A DNA stretch of 64,000 bases from Dentipellis sp. KUC8613 (Eukaryota > Basidiomycota > Agaricomycetes > Russulales > Hericiaceae): positions 668,396 through 732,395 of the forward strand of contig NSJX01000002.1 of assembly GCA_002286715.1 (NCBI GenBank), written 5' to 3'. The position numbers and the translations under genes are program-made. This document shows positions 47,601 to 58,752 of this stretch, one piece after another. Each line of letters opens with the position of its first letter. Positions within the stretch are counted from its first letter, which is position 1. The notes below the pieces were generated by a model. It had not been told where the DNA came from and did not search any database. It saw only the letters and a list, made by a program, of their open reading frames with translations.

Positions 47601-47923
47601 AGGAAATCGGTTAGGAGCGAACACACGGGAAATTGCCGACGGTGTCGCCCGCCGGGACTTGCCTTGATTTTCTTGCTCCTGCACCTCGCGCACGCCTCAT
47701 GCGACCTACGCAGACGGCGGGGCTCAGCGGGGGTGGCGGGCTCATGGCTGCCTCCTGAGTCGGTCTTCTTGCGCTTGCGGGAGGAGGGCGGTGGGGAGCT
47801 CTGAGAAGCGGACTGAGGCTCCTGATGCTGGTCCTGGCCGTTCGGGTCCATCTGGAGAGCAGACTGAAGGGAAGGCGGGGGATGTTGAGCGATGTCGGGG
47901 TGGGTGGGGAGAAGATGGGTCAT
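44630..47923 (-). CDS. Zn(II)2Cys6 transcription factor with fungal-specific TF domain
   Basis: Nuclear regulator. Exons 47923-47663, 47587-47326, 47269-46914, 46858-46181, 46128-45531 and 45471-44630 give 998 residues. The binuclear zinc cluster lies near residues 77-106: 'CARCRSKKIK' and 'CDSKHPRCTACATAGTPC', followed by a coiled-coil-like linker 'HTERLERQLVQCDALLKRY'. A Pro/Gln-rich region (with pure Gln runs) precedes the middle homology domain: 'ILDIYFDRLNFHRPVFLRNE', 'GRTLWRLVGSLVRLAIELGL', 'QLRIRLWGIVLVHDRGTSIL', and 'HIAAMVILYGHMSRCESLP'. The C terminus is Gly/Pro-rich. The intron splitting the zinc cluster starts with GC (AAG|GCAAGT), a classic GC-AG intron. The acceptor of intron 2 is chosen by frame. 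Target genes are unknown. Confidence 0.9.
46988..47010 (-). repeat. CAG repeat coding poly-Gln
   Basis: Seven uninterrupted CAG units on the coding (minus) strand, inside the Pro/Gln-rich linker of the transcription factor. Confidence 0.8.
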
Positions 47924-48304
47924 GCTGGGCTGGAGAGGACGACCTGGGGTTTATCGACGGTGTCGCGCGCGATGTTGCCTTGATCCTTTGTCCCTTCGGT
48001 CCTCCTCTCCCACGCTCGCCCCTCCTCAGGTCACACCAGTCACACCCCCGTATATCCCCTTCCAGCCCCGCCCTCTGCTTTCCTTTGTGTCTGTAGTCTC
48101 TGCGAGCACGTGCAATATACGCTTTCGTGATCCTTCGGAGTCGTCCAACCATGTTTTGTTGTCCAACACGAGGCCGGCCAGCCGCCGGCTCACTGCCTTA
48201 TGCGGTACCGGGCTGGCGGCGCGGCCGAGGCCGGGAAGTGACACCACGTTCACTGGCAAAGTGCCGAGGCAGCTCTTCCTGTCCTCTCCTGCCTTCACAT
48301 CGCC
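47924..48304. other. Bidirectional promoter region
   Basis: 381 nt between the start codons of the transcription factor (minus) and the VTT membrane protein (plus). No gene and no clear TATA box. Confidence 0.5.
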
Positions 48305-49720
48305 ATGGGTCCCACCCCCCATCCCCTCAATCTCACAGACACTATCCACTCCAACGCATCCGCATACACCCTCGCCACCGTTCACGATCTCTACCCCGAC
48401 CGCATGCCCAACGCAGACGAAGAAGATGACGACCATGCCCCTCTCCTCACCCCCGCCTCTCCCAACTATGGTACAACACCGATATCCCCCGGTGTCCCCC
48501 GCAATCCTCGCAAACTAATCATCAATGCCGGTCTCAAGATGGCTGTTATATTCCTTGTCGGCTCGCTCATCCTTGGCGGGACCCTATGGTTCGCTCTCCC
48601 GACACTAGAAGAGTACGTTTCCCGATGTTCATCCGGCTCTGCGTCCTGTGCAACGTGGGCTTCCAATGGTTCACTGACATTTACGTCCATCCATTGCTTT
48701 CGCCCTGCAGAGAGGACCGACCCCTCCTTCGCGTGCCCAAGTCGTTCCAGCAGCTCCAAGACCTTAATTTCCTCCTCAAGAAGTACCGAGACATTTTCCC
48801 ATACCGCATCTTCGTCTGCTATGTTGTGACCTACCTCTTGTACGTCTCCCGTTCCTCCCCGCTCGTTTCTGCGGCCAAACAGGCCGCGCGTAATCACTCC
48901 ACTTTCTGACATCCGTTACCTTACGCACAGCCTTCAAGCGTTCTCCCTGCCCGGCTCCATGTATCTCTCAATCCTCGGCGGTGCCGTGTGGGGCGTTGCA
49001 CGCGCTCTGCCTCTCGCCTGCGCCTGCGTAGCGACCGGCGGCACCCTGTGCTACCTCCTCTCCGCGGCGCTCGGCCCCGCGCTGCTCGCCCTTCCGAAGT
49101 TCCAAGCGCGCCTTGACACCTGGGCCGCAAAGATCCACAAGCAGCGCGAGAACATCATCCCGTTCCTCATCGTGCTCCGCATCGCGCCGCTGCCCCCGCA
49201 CTGGGTCGTCAACGTCGTCTGCCCGCACGTCGGCATCGGCCTCGTGCCGTTCTGGATCAGCACCTTCCTCGGCATCTTCGGCGTCACTGTTATCCACACC
49301 ACGATTGGTGGCGGGCTCGACCAGATGACGAGCGCGGACGACTTCCACCTTATTTCGTGGAGGAACTTCTTCCTCCTCGCGGCGGTCGTCGTCGGCGTTA
49401 TGATCCCCGTCGGCATCCGATACGTCTTCAAGAGCCAGTCGGCGGAGGTTGCGGAAGTGGAGGCGGAGGTGGAAGCGGAGGAAGAGGAGGATACGATCTT
49501 GGCGCAGGGCCCGCGGATCCCCGGCAAGCAAGCGAAGATCCAGCTCCTGCAGAGCGAAGACGAAGAGCTGCTCGGCGACGAGACAGACGAAGACAGCGAC
49601 GAGGACATCATCCTCGAGGCGGGGCCCGCGTTGGTGTACAAGTCCAAAGACGAGGACACCAGCCCCGTATCGCCGGGCGCAGGGTCCTCCGCGGACAACC
49701 TGCTGTCACCCACGAAGTAG
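48305..49720 (+). CDS. VTT-domain membrane protein (TMEM41/SNARE-associated family)
   Basis: Multi-pass membrane protein of the VTT/DedA superfamily, whose eukaryotic members act as ER lipid scramblases. Exons 48305-48612, 48711-48839 and 48931-49720 give 408 residues. An acidic N-terminal tail leads to membrane segment 'MAVIFLVGSLILGGTLWFAL', then 'FVCYVVTYLFLQAFSLPGSM', the VTT core 'YLSILGGAVWGVARALPLAC' and 'GGTLCYLLSAALG', an amphipathic stretch, 'FLIVLRIAPLPPHWVVNVVC', 'GIGLVPFWISTFLGIFGV', and a last segment 'FFLLAAVVVGVMIPVGIRY'. The C-terminal tail is strongly acidic ('EVEAEVEAEEEEDTI'). The 'RIAPLPPHW' motif replaces the usual R-x-x-P-x-x-P loop. TMEM41B-like is the best guess; TMEM64/Tvp38 cannot be excluded. 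Confidence 0.88.
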
Positions 49721-50914
49721 TGACGCCCGCCCGCCTCGCACCTCATCGTTGCTATCGTTCATCCGCACGCTATCACGCACTCACTTCACGGACTATTTAT
49801 TCCTGCCCCATCTGCTCTTCCCTTCCCTCCTTCCTTCCTTCTTCATCTTTGTCTTTCTCTGCGGTTTCGCGTGTTGTATTCATATGGTCCACGGATGCCT
49901 GCGCCTCGTCGCGCGGCGCGATCACTCCCTCGTTTTTCACCGCACCCGCGGGTTCCCAGTCCTCGGTCTGTTTCGTGTCGACTCACGGTTCCATCCCGGA
50001 CATCCCATGCTGCTGTTATTGCTGCTGCGAGGACTGTGGCCGTCCGTGCGACGGCGCTACTTCCGTGTCTCCCCCCTACGGTATCCAATGCCAAGTAATC
50101 ACATAGATGTGTACTTTTGACAATCGAAGTGCTACATATAACTGTGTCGTTGCTGAACGCTGAGCTACTTATTTTCCACAGGAGACCTCAACCAATATGG
50201 CCCTTGGATGTGGAATGAGAGGGTACAGGCTCCAGTAGTAGTTCGTCACTCTGAAACTGACGATGACAGCTATTGTGATAGGTCAGATCCCGTCGGTGTC
50301 AGAACTGCTCACGCGCAGCACCCCCGTTGGATTCGCTCTCCAGCACCAGTGTCAGGCTGCTGCCACGTTGGCTGGGCCTTCGCGGGCGCCCGCAGCGTGC
50401 TGCGCGCACGTTTCGCAGGTGACCGGGCGACCGCCTGACCATCTTGTTTCCCCGGCAGCATTTGTGCATCCCGGGCGGCGCCAAATGTAGGTACTTTCCT
50501 CCACGGCGCGCCGTGTCGGCGACTGTTGTGCTTGTCGGGTACATATGAAGGTGTGTGACGTCTCGGTCTGGCTGAGACTGGCTGCGAGACCGTGACTGCT
50601 ATGCTGGCCAAGGCTCCGTTTGTCATTCGCCTTTCGGCACTTCGATCTCGGCGTATCGGATTGTGGACGCTGCAAATTTTGACCGGGTCTCTGAGATGTG
50701 GTGCACTGATGAAGATAGAGAGATACAGGTCGTATCCGCATATGGATGCAGACGATCTCAGTCTAAAGCGATGTTGGGCACTGGCACTGGCACTCCGTTG
50801 TGTACTCAAAGCTAAATGTACACGTTCATTCTTATACACCTCCGGTCATTCGTCTTCGTTCTTCCACTGGTCGCCGAGCCGTGTTGACAGTCGATAGCGA
50901 GCCTCACTTTCAAA
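49721..50914. other. Spacer before the chromodomain gene
   Basis: Pyrimidine-rich 3' flank of the VTT gene, then about 800 nt in which I find no gene. Overlapping open frames on both strands (50200-50840) share no recognisable motif. Confidence 0.4.
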
Positions 50915-51542
50915 TCATCCTTCAAGATGTTGCGCGAAGAACTCCCGCTCGCTCGCTGCCCATCGAACGGTCAGCATACACCAGCAGTACAGGGAACTAT
51001 CGAGAGCAATTACCTATCCACTCCGGCTGCGCCTCGACGACGTACCCTGCATCATAATCGCCGTCGTCGGTCCCTACGTGCGCCCAGAAGCTCTGCAGCA
51101 GCCGATCGCAGTCGTAGAGGTTTTCGGCGGGGACCCAGCTGTGTTATGGATAGCAAGCCGAGGGCGAGCAGCAAAGTGACCGAGGGATGGGTGCTCACCT
51201 ATCGGCCGTCCAGCGGTACCCCGCCCACTGAGTATTCCAGGGGCCCGGTGAGTGTAGAGGAATTCTCCTGTAGTACAACGGGGCCACGAACCTTGACGTA
51301 GTATTCCTGTGTGCGGTAGAAGGTGGTATTCTTGCGCAGGTAGTAGAGTATAGTCGCACTTACCCATTCGATATTCTCGTTCACCCTGGCTTTCGTAATG
51401 ACCTCTGAGGGGACGCATATATGCGGCCTGTATATAACCCACGGCTTAGCGGAGAAGGAGCGGGCTCACCAACGGGGTAGTATGATTCTACGCTTTCTCT
51501 TGCTGGCTTGCGTATCGGTTTCGGTCTCTTGGAAGGGGCCAT
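50915..51542 (-). CDS. Small chromodomain protein
   Basis: Built from six very short exons (51542-51470, 51404-51364, 51306-51292, 51227-51199, 51138-51014, 50955-50915), giving 107 residues, so long-frame searches miss it. The assembled chromodomain is clear: 'ESYYPVEVITKARVNENIEW', 'EYYVKWAGYRWTADSWVPAE' and 'NLYDCDRLLQSFWAHVG'. The aromatic cage positions (Tyr, Trp, Tyr/Trp) are filled, so methyl-lysine binding, as in HP1-type readers, is plausible. The N terminus 'MAPSKRPKPIRKPARES' is basic. There is no chromoshadow domain. The last exon ('SEREFFAQHLEG') is inferred; without that splice the protein would end 'IGNCSR' shortly after 'PEW'. Exon 3 is only 15 nt. Confidence 0.83.
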
Positions 51543-52516
51543 GGTATGGATGTTGAGCGATGCCTGTCGTCTGTGGTCTGTTCTGGTCAGTTGGGAAAGA
51601 GGCTGCAACTCGTGTCGCATGCCCCATGGTATGAGCCCTTTCATACCCTATGCATAGTAACAGACAGAGCCGTGTTCTATTGTGTAACCATTAGTGAGAA
51701 GAACAATTACTATACCGGCGATCAAGCTGAAGGTCCCTGGCAGACTCGGCCTCGCTGCCGCCGCTCGCGCCCGGGGCAACTTACTGTTGTCGTCGAAGCA
51801 ATGTTGCTACCGCCCACCACATGCTGCCCCACGCCGGACTTACTACATCGACATCCCCGGCGCTCGACTCCGTCATGTATCATTGACAACTTGAGTGGAC
51901 CTGTAGGCGGTACTGCGTGAGTGATAATTTCTGCTTCCGGGCCAGGCTCAGTCTAACTTAGTCTCGGTCAATTTCCAAGCAGAGCTACAACGGTCGTCTG
52001 ACATTTTGAATAGACCGTGATCTCGACGATTCCTCTGAGCAGGTCATCTTCTCATTGAGGCCCGAGCTACTTACCAGTGCGCGTGCGGGCTCTTTTGCGA
52101 ACTCCAACTGTTGCGCTGGCGCTGTTGTGCCTCGCGCCGCCGCACAGCATGATTCAGTTGCGCACCGCAACATAATCATTTTGATCTCTCGATGCATGCC
52201 ATCACCATGCTTCCCAAAACTCAGGCATCTTGCCGACCAAGGCCGATCTCCTTGAGCACGAGTGGTGGCAACGATTGATCATGATCTCGCTGTACCCAGT
52301 GCTATAAGTACGCCGCACACCAGCATGGCCGGCTCCTCATCCATACTGCTGGTCTGTTGGATCCCCCCCTCTCTCGGCCCCCACACCCTCGTTTGTTTCG
52401 TTCCCCCTGCTGCCGGCCAGCGCCCTACGCTTTCTTGTCACATATCGTTCGTTCCACGCGCAACTGCCGCTCCGGCCCCAAGTCCTGTCCGACCCTTGTA
52501 GGACCCCCGTATCAAA
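51543..52516. other. Promoter-side spacer of family copy 4
   Basis: No gene supported. A TATA-like CTATAAGTA lies at 52302-52310, about 210 nt before the start codon of copy 4. Confidence 0.4.
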
Positions 52517-55500
52517 ATGGTAGCTTTCTCAAGAATGGCGGCGGTGGGATCCATCGCCGTGATGTCCGGCCTCGAGGCGTACGCCGCCGCGAACGACTGG
52601 ACGAAGCCGTGCTTTGACGGCTCGTGCCAGTACGACCTTCCGCAGAGTCACAACTCCTCCGCATCCCTCAAGTTGGTGCGTCTTGTTTCATTCCGTCTGA
52701 CTCTAGGTAGCATCACAGCGCGGCTGCTGACGCGCGACATCGGAACAGTGGGGGTCCCAGACTGCCATCTCCGACGTGACCACGGCCGGCGGATGGCAGA
52801 TCATGGGCTGCAACACCACCGGCTCCGCGGACGGCGCGAAGATCCGCCTGGTGTGCATGAGCGGGAACAGCTCCGACGCGGGCTGCGACCACCTCATGCA
52901 GAACGGCGCGAAGGACACCATCGTCCGTCTCCCCGAAAACGTACGTCCGCGCTTTCATTGCTGTACACTGCGATCGACCTAAGTTTGACAACGATCTCCA
53001 TCTCTGGCGGTGCTGTGATGCCTGCAGTGCACGGACGCGCCGTTCATGCGCGTCGCCAGTGCTGATGTCGACGACGACCAGTCGATCCCCGCGCACATCC
53101 AGCGCCGCCTCTTCGGGCGCGCGGATGCTCCCCAGCCGACCGTCCACTCGCTGACGCTCGACTCGAACTTCTCTGCTATCAACTCCCAGACGTGAGTTCG
53201 CCGCATTACCATCGCGACGCCATCTTGACGCCGCCTTGCAGACACGGCCCAGTGTCCTTCGCGATCCAGGGCATCAACATCCCTGGACACAACGGCAACT
53301 TCACCATCACCCCGCCGGCGAAGACCCGCCGTGCTTCGTCGCGCGCTCTCCAGAGGCGCGGTCGTGTAACATACGGCGCTTTCCCTGGCCTCCGTGAGTC
53401 GGTGTCTGCAGCCCGACCGCAGCGGCGTGCTAATGAGAGGCATTGATGCAGATGCACGTGCTGAAGCCGACCCTGCACCTCCCGCCACGAGTGGAAGCGG
53501 CACGACCGGGGATGGTGGAAAAACCAACGGGACTGAGACTAATACGGGCACCGATCCCACCTCCACTGGTACCGATCCCACCGACCCTGGCACGGCCCCA
53601 GACAACAGCACCTCCGCGGACAACAGCACGCTGCCCGGCCAGGATCAGACCACGAGCCTGCCGCTCTTCGAGATCAACGCGCACAAGAACCTGTTCAAGA
53701 AGACCCTCACTTGTGGCGGAACCGGAAAGAGCTTCGACGCGTCGGTCTCTGCCGATGTCGATGCGAATGCGAAGATGCAGATTGGCCTTGGTGTCCAGCT
53801 CGATGGCACCATCAGCCCGCTCAAAGTTAACGACTTCGCGCTCACTGCCCGTACGTCTTCCTCGTTGTATGGTTGTGGCACGAATTTTGGGTCTCATATG
53901 ATATGTGCTCGCTTGTGCAGTGTTCAGCGGCGACATCGACAGTTCAATTTCCTTGACTGCCAACGCCCAGGGCAGCGTCAACACCGGTGTCGTGAACATC
54001 TTCAACAAGAGCATTAACGGCTTGAGCGTCCCCACGTGAGAAGCTGTCATCTTAAACGCCCTCGTCGTAGATTGCTAATTCTCGTTGTTAAGTCTCATCG
54101 ACATCAAGCCGACGTTCCTCGTTACCGGCCAGGCCACTGGCGACATCGGCGTCGGTGTCGAGGCGTCGGCTGGCTTGAGCTGGAACATCAACGGCGGTCA
54201 GCTGACGTTCCCGCCCTCCAAGGCTCCAGCTGCCGGTAAGGGCGCGGGCAAGACTCGGAGGGCGGCGAAGACTGGTACCAAAGGTACTGGCAGCGACCCC
54301 GCTGAGGGCGGCAGCGGCGAGGGAGGAGAGTTCAAGCCTGGTAACAGTCGTACGTACCTTCCATACAATTTCCTCACCCTTCAGCATTCTCATCAAGCGC
54401 GCTTTGATTCATAGCGGTGTCTATCTCCATTGGCTCTGGCGCCTCTGGTAACGCCAACATGCAGGCGCACTTCATCCCCATGGTACGCGCCCACTATTCC
54501 ATTTTATCAGCGTTGGCATCCATTTTTGAATCTGTGATTATCCAGGTCTCTGTTCAGGTGAAGATGCTCGCTGGATCCGGGTCGACTACCATCAATGTCA
54601 AGATGGACGCTAGCGCCGACATGACGCTTAACGCTACTGCGGGTGCCGGCGCTTCTGCTAATCCCGGCGCGAAGCCTACTTCTCAGGCGAAGTCTTCTGC
54701 AGCTGCGACCTCCAAGGCTGCTGCTAGCACAGAACCCGCCACCAAGTCTGACCCCGCCACCAAGTCTGACCCCGCCGCCACCTCGAAGGCCGCTGCTAGT
54801 TCCGAGCCGGCCTCTAAATCTGAGGCTGCCACCACTTCCAAGGCTGCCACGAGCTCAGAGGCATCTTCCAGCTCGGAGTCCGCTGCGACCGCGAAGGTTA
54901 CCCCGTCTGTGAAGCCCACGAAGCGCGCGGCATCTGCATCTGCAGGTACCTGTGCTGACATCAAGGCTGGGCTGAACGTCAATGCCGGCGCGACGGGCTC
55001 ATTCTTCGGCCTCTTCGATGCCACCACCCAGGTCCCTCTGTTCTCGCAGACCGTCTCCTTGTTCAATGTGCGTGTTAAATCCTTCGTCCTACTTCGATAT
55101 TGTTGGATCTGTGTAGTTGCTGATGATGTTACTCTAGAAATGCCTGAAGGCCGGGGAGAAGGATACAGACGGTAGCAAGCCAAGCACCGGCGACGACGGC
55201 CCCACCGACGGCGCTACTCCCACCGACACCGATGGTGCTGTACCTACCGACACCGACGGCACTGATCCCACCGACACTGACACCGACGGCACCGCTGACC
55301 CTACCGACACCGATGGCACCACCGACCCGACCGACATTACCCCTGACCCCACCGACACGGACAGCGCCTCCGACGCTGCCCCCACCGACGCGACCCCCGC
55401 TGGTGACGCTACGCCCACAGACTCCAGCGCCCCCGAGTCTGCGCCCCCGGCCAAGGCGACTCCCGTCGCCAGGAGGAAGAGAATGAGCTTCCTCCAGAGG

Positions 55501-55691
55501 AGGCTTGATCTGTTTGGCCGCCAGGCCGCGAGCACCAGCGGTGGCCTCACCTGCTTCGCGTCTTCCCCTCCTCCCCCGGTTGCCCTGGTCAGCGTGACCG
55601 TTGCCGGTGCTGAGTGAGTCCATCCTCTTTGTCATAAGTGTTGCTGCGTGCTGAGATGCCTTGTCCCTCCAGCCAACAGACTGTTCAATAA
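52517..55691 (+). CDS. Secreted Cys-patterned family protein, copy 4 (long, divergent)
   Basis: Fourth paralog with the same 11-exon plan: 52517-52675, 52749-52940, 53028-53191, 53242-53393, 53452-53850, 53921-54035, 54093-54349, 54415-54482, 54546-55067, 55138-55613 and 55673-55691, giving 840 residues. The signal peptide ends 'GLEAYA', then 'ANDWTKPCFDGSCQYDLP', 'VCMSGNSSDAGCDHLM', 'QGINIPGHNGNFTITPP', 'FSGDIDSSISLTANAQG', 'SIGSGASGNANMQAHFIP' and 'GTCADIKAGLNVNAGATG'. Extra low-complexity inserts occur in exon 5 (Thr/Gly/Asp/Pro), exon 7 (Lys/Gly) and exon 9 (Ser/Ala/Lys/Thr). The tail repeats 'PTDTDG' units, then 'ARRKRMSFLQRR' and 'GGLTCFASS'. The final intron again starts at a GTGAGT that would read as a stop; the last exon adds 'QQTVQ'. 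Introns are longer (50-87 nt) and GC is higher than in copies 1-3. Confidence 0.83.
55220..55345 (+). repeat. Coding repeat of Pro-Thr-Asp-Thr-Asp-Gly units
   Basis: Imperfect tandem units of about 18 nt (CCCACCGACACCGATGGC-like) in the tail exon of family copy 4; other copies have unrelated low-complexity tails at this position. Confidence 0.75.
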
Positions 55692-56404
55692 GTTACGATC
55701 GAGAGCTACGTTTTGATACCCACTACATCCGTCACGCCCCGTGTACAGGTTGGCTATAGTTACGCATCGACATAATTGATTTCGCTTTGGGGGCCGTATT
55801 TTGTCAGTGAGATAATTTGAAAGCATGCGCGCAAGCTGCGGCGTACGAGCATCGCGCAGCCGAACGCAACGGTTCAGGGTGGGTTCAAATTGAGTTCAAC
55901 TTCCCCTCTTGCGAGCAGATATTACAGGCGTTGGAGAAAGGCCGTGCTCGTGTCGCGAATGAAGGGGTGTTTTCTTACGTCGTATGTGGCCTACATGTCC
56001 GAAATACCAATGTTTTATGTCAAAAGACGCTCATCGATGAATGTTTTCAGGACATTATGACCGGATAACAAAGGGCGACTCACCTGATGAACAGATGGGT
56101 CCTGTAGATATGAGTGTTCCATACATATACTGACAGGTCTTGGGCCTGTGGGAAGATGTGGACCGCGGCTCGGAGAGAAGGTGTATGTTCTCATCGCCCA
56201 GATAGTCGATGGAGTCCAACAGAAGTTCCCACTTCCATACCTGTCATGTTATGCCGAGAGTCGGATGAATTGTACTTTGATCATGGGTTATCGCTGCGAG
56301 TCGTTGAGGTGGGTCGTTCTCAGCGGCTGCGGCTACGCGGTTTAAAATAGGTCTGGGCGGTTGAGGAGGAGTTGATAACGCTGCGCTGTCGTCCCCCTCT
56401 CGCC
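55692..56404. other. Spacer with a possible EthD-like fragment
   Basis: No gene model. A plus-strand frame at 55817-56068 contains 'GWVQIEFNFPSCEQILQALE', reminiscent of the central strand-helix of small EthD-type dimeric alpha/beta barrel proteins, but no full gene can be assembled. Confidence 0.3.
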
Positions 56405-57175
56405 ATGGCATCTCTTCTCAAGATACCTCTGCTCTTGACAGGCACTACGCTCGTATGGAAGTCGTTCACGCCCCCAGACACCCCAAAGAGCGGCGAGAAG
56501 GTTAAGGTCGAAGGGATTGAGAAGGTGATAGGCCGCCATGTCCTGGCACTAGCATTCATCTGTAAAGTGAGTGTTCAGCCGTACGGTGGGCAGCAGGGTC
56601 ACTGATTTGTACATACGAAGGTCAATTATGCGTTGAGCTGCGTCTGCGAAGTTCTGCTGATCGTTGCGAACAATGCGCCGAACTCGGGGATCGCCCAGCG
56701 CATTCTGGCAATCCTCGAGCACAAACCGGGAGGAAGCAGGAACATCCAAATAACATCTCATTTCCTTACCGGATCAGCATTCGCAGTTGGTGGTGCTGTC
56801 CTGCGTCTCCTCTGCTACCGCATCATGGGCAAGATGTTCACGTTCCAGCTAGCGCTGCGCGACGAGCACAAGCTGGTCACGGATGGGCCATATTCCGTCG
56901 TGCGCCATCCGAGTTACACTGGCCTGATCCTCAAGTCGATAGGCTTGATGCTCGTCCATTTCGGACCTGGTTCGTGGTTCAGAGAGTGTGGATGGTTGGA
57001 GACGGCGGCGGGGCGGCGTTATTACCAGTATTGGGTGGTGATGAGGGCGTTGGAGACGATTAACCTTTTCGGGAGGACCGTAACCGAGGATAACTTCCTC
57101 AAGGCACAGTTCAAGGAGGGATGGGTTCGCTGGGCAAAGAACACACCTGATAGACTGATTCCTTTCATTTTCTGA
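56405..57175 (+). CDS. Isoprenylcysteine carboxyl methyltransferase-like membrane protein
   Basis: Probably an ER membrane methyltransferase that caps the prenylated Cys of CaaX proteins, or a related lipid/phenol methyltransferase. Two exons (56405-56566, 56621-57175; intron ends in AAG) give 238 residues. Hydrophobic segments lie at the N terminus ('LLKIPLLLTGTTLVWKSF'), at 'VNYALSCVCEVLLIVA' and 'FAVGGAVLRLLCYRIMGKM'. The diagnostic cofactor-binding stretch is 'LVTDGPYSVVRHPSYTGLIL', followed by 'VMRALETINLFGR'. Many mushroom genomes carry several such genes, so a role outside CaaX processing is possible. Confidence 0.85.
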
Positions 57176-58752
57176 CGAGTTCATTCGGATTGGGGATGTC
57201 AACTGTATTAATGGGATTTTAGTTATGACAGTGTGTCCGGCACGTCAGTAGGGAATTCCCTTGGCAGAAGTTGGACTCATCGTCGTCGCTCGCCGGTCCA
57301 ATGTTGGTCCAGGATACCCGCCAAGGCCATGAAGCTGCAATATAGCTTGAAGAGTTAACGTTGTGCCCCTGCAGACTCGTGCAGCAGAGCGTAGACGCAA
57401 GGGTGGCAGTGCAGCATTGGGTACGTCCGGACTTATCCGAGCTGCATATCCTCAGCCTCATCGACGTCGACTGAATAGTAGTCTTCCTTGCTAAGCTTAG
57501 GTCTCTCTACCCTCTTCTCACCTTGTGAGAGGATCGATATGCCCGGTGTCACCGTCTTGTTTAGCCTCTACAGGGAAATGCATCACCGCGACAATTGACA
57601 ACATCTTTGCCGTTAATGAGCTTGGTTTACAGCAATCTACATGCTCACAAGGCCGGCCGCCACAAGACCACCCATTCCAGGGGGGCGGGAGCTGGGTCGC
57701 TCACCAGCATTGGTATTCCTAGGTGGGCAGCTTTTGGTGTTTATAGACAAACCTTCAGAAGAGTGTTGACCGACATCCACGATCCCCAGAACTCGTTAAG
57801 CCCTGTCCGGTAGTCCCGAGTCGGAATCTGAGCCGCGGTGTCTCCGGATCACCACGTTGTGATGAACTCAGGCTCATGATATATCCCCCTACAATGCCTG
57901 CACTAAGCATAAGAAACCCCTGTCTGCTCTCGCCAGTGCTAGGCTAGCCCAAGTGGCCACGAATCAAGTCAGGGTCGTACCTTCTAGCGTGATTGGTTTC
58001 ATCCCGCTGTGCTGTCCGGTACATCATCGCCGGCCGGCGGTGGAATGCGCGTAACGCAGCAGGACGCAGCTTTAAGCATATCCGTAGAACCGCAATTCGA
58101 GTGCTGCGTCTGCGACCGCAGTTCACCGTCGTCTCTTCGCAGCCTCGCCGTATTGGTATGCATGTCACATGTCACCCATCTTGCACTCAGTATTTATTCT
58201 ATGACCCATACCTACAGGTCAAAGGAAGGGTTCTCAAAGGACATGTTCAGTGCATCTTGTCATCACTGTCGTATATGAGTGGCCCGGCGTAGCTGCGCGC
58301 CTGCGTTGCAGATCCCGTCGAACTGCGTGTCCGACTAGCCCGATCACGGAAGACTTGGCGATTAGTGAGTGCCACAATTTACCGGCCGCGGAGGAGTTTG
58401 CGTTTTCTGTCTCTGACAGGGATGGTCCGGTCAATTTCTGCACCTCTGAATGGGTCCAGGCTGATTTCTATTTTGCTTCCGTTGCCTCAATAGAGGCGGC
58501 CATGTATCCTTATCACCGAATCTCTAAAGTAGTGGAGAAGGTCATGTCGATCGTTGCGGTGCATGACATCTTTTATCAAAACACCATCGCATTTTACGCA
58601 AGGCCCTTACGAAGGACAAGGCTGCTCCGGGATGGACCCATCTATGGACACCGTGCCCATCATTGTGTCCCCGCGGACGTCCCTGTTCATACGTTCTTAA
58701 AGGCGTGTCTTAAATAAGGCATCCGGTGTCTTCATCATATCCTCGTTCAAAC
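57176..58752. other. 1.6-kb spacer
   Basis: No supported gene. A 155-codon plus-strand frame (58250-58717) includes 'SEWVQADFYFASVASIEAAM', which resembles both the fragment at 55.8-56.0 kb and EthD-type domains; it could be part of a small gene or a relic. The final part is the promoter of the GMC gene. Confidence 0.35.
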
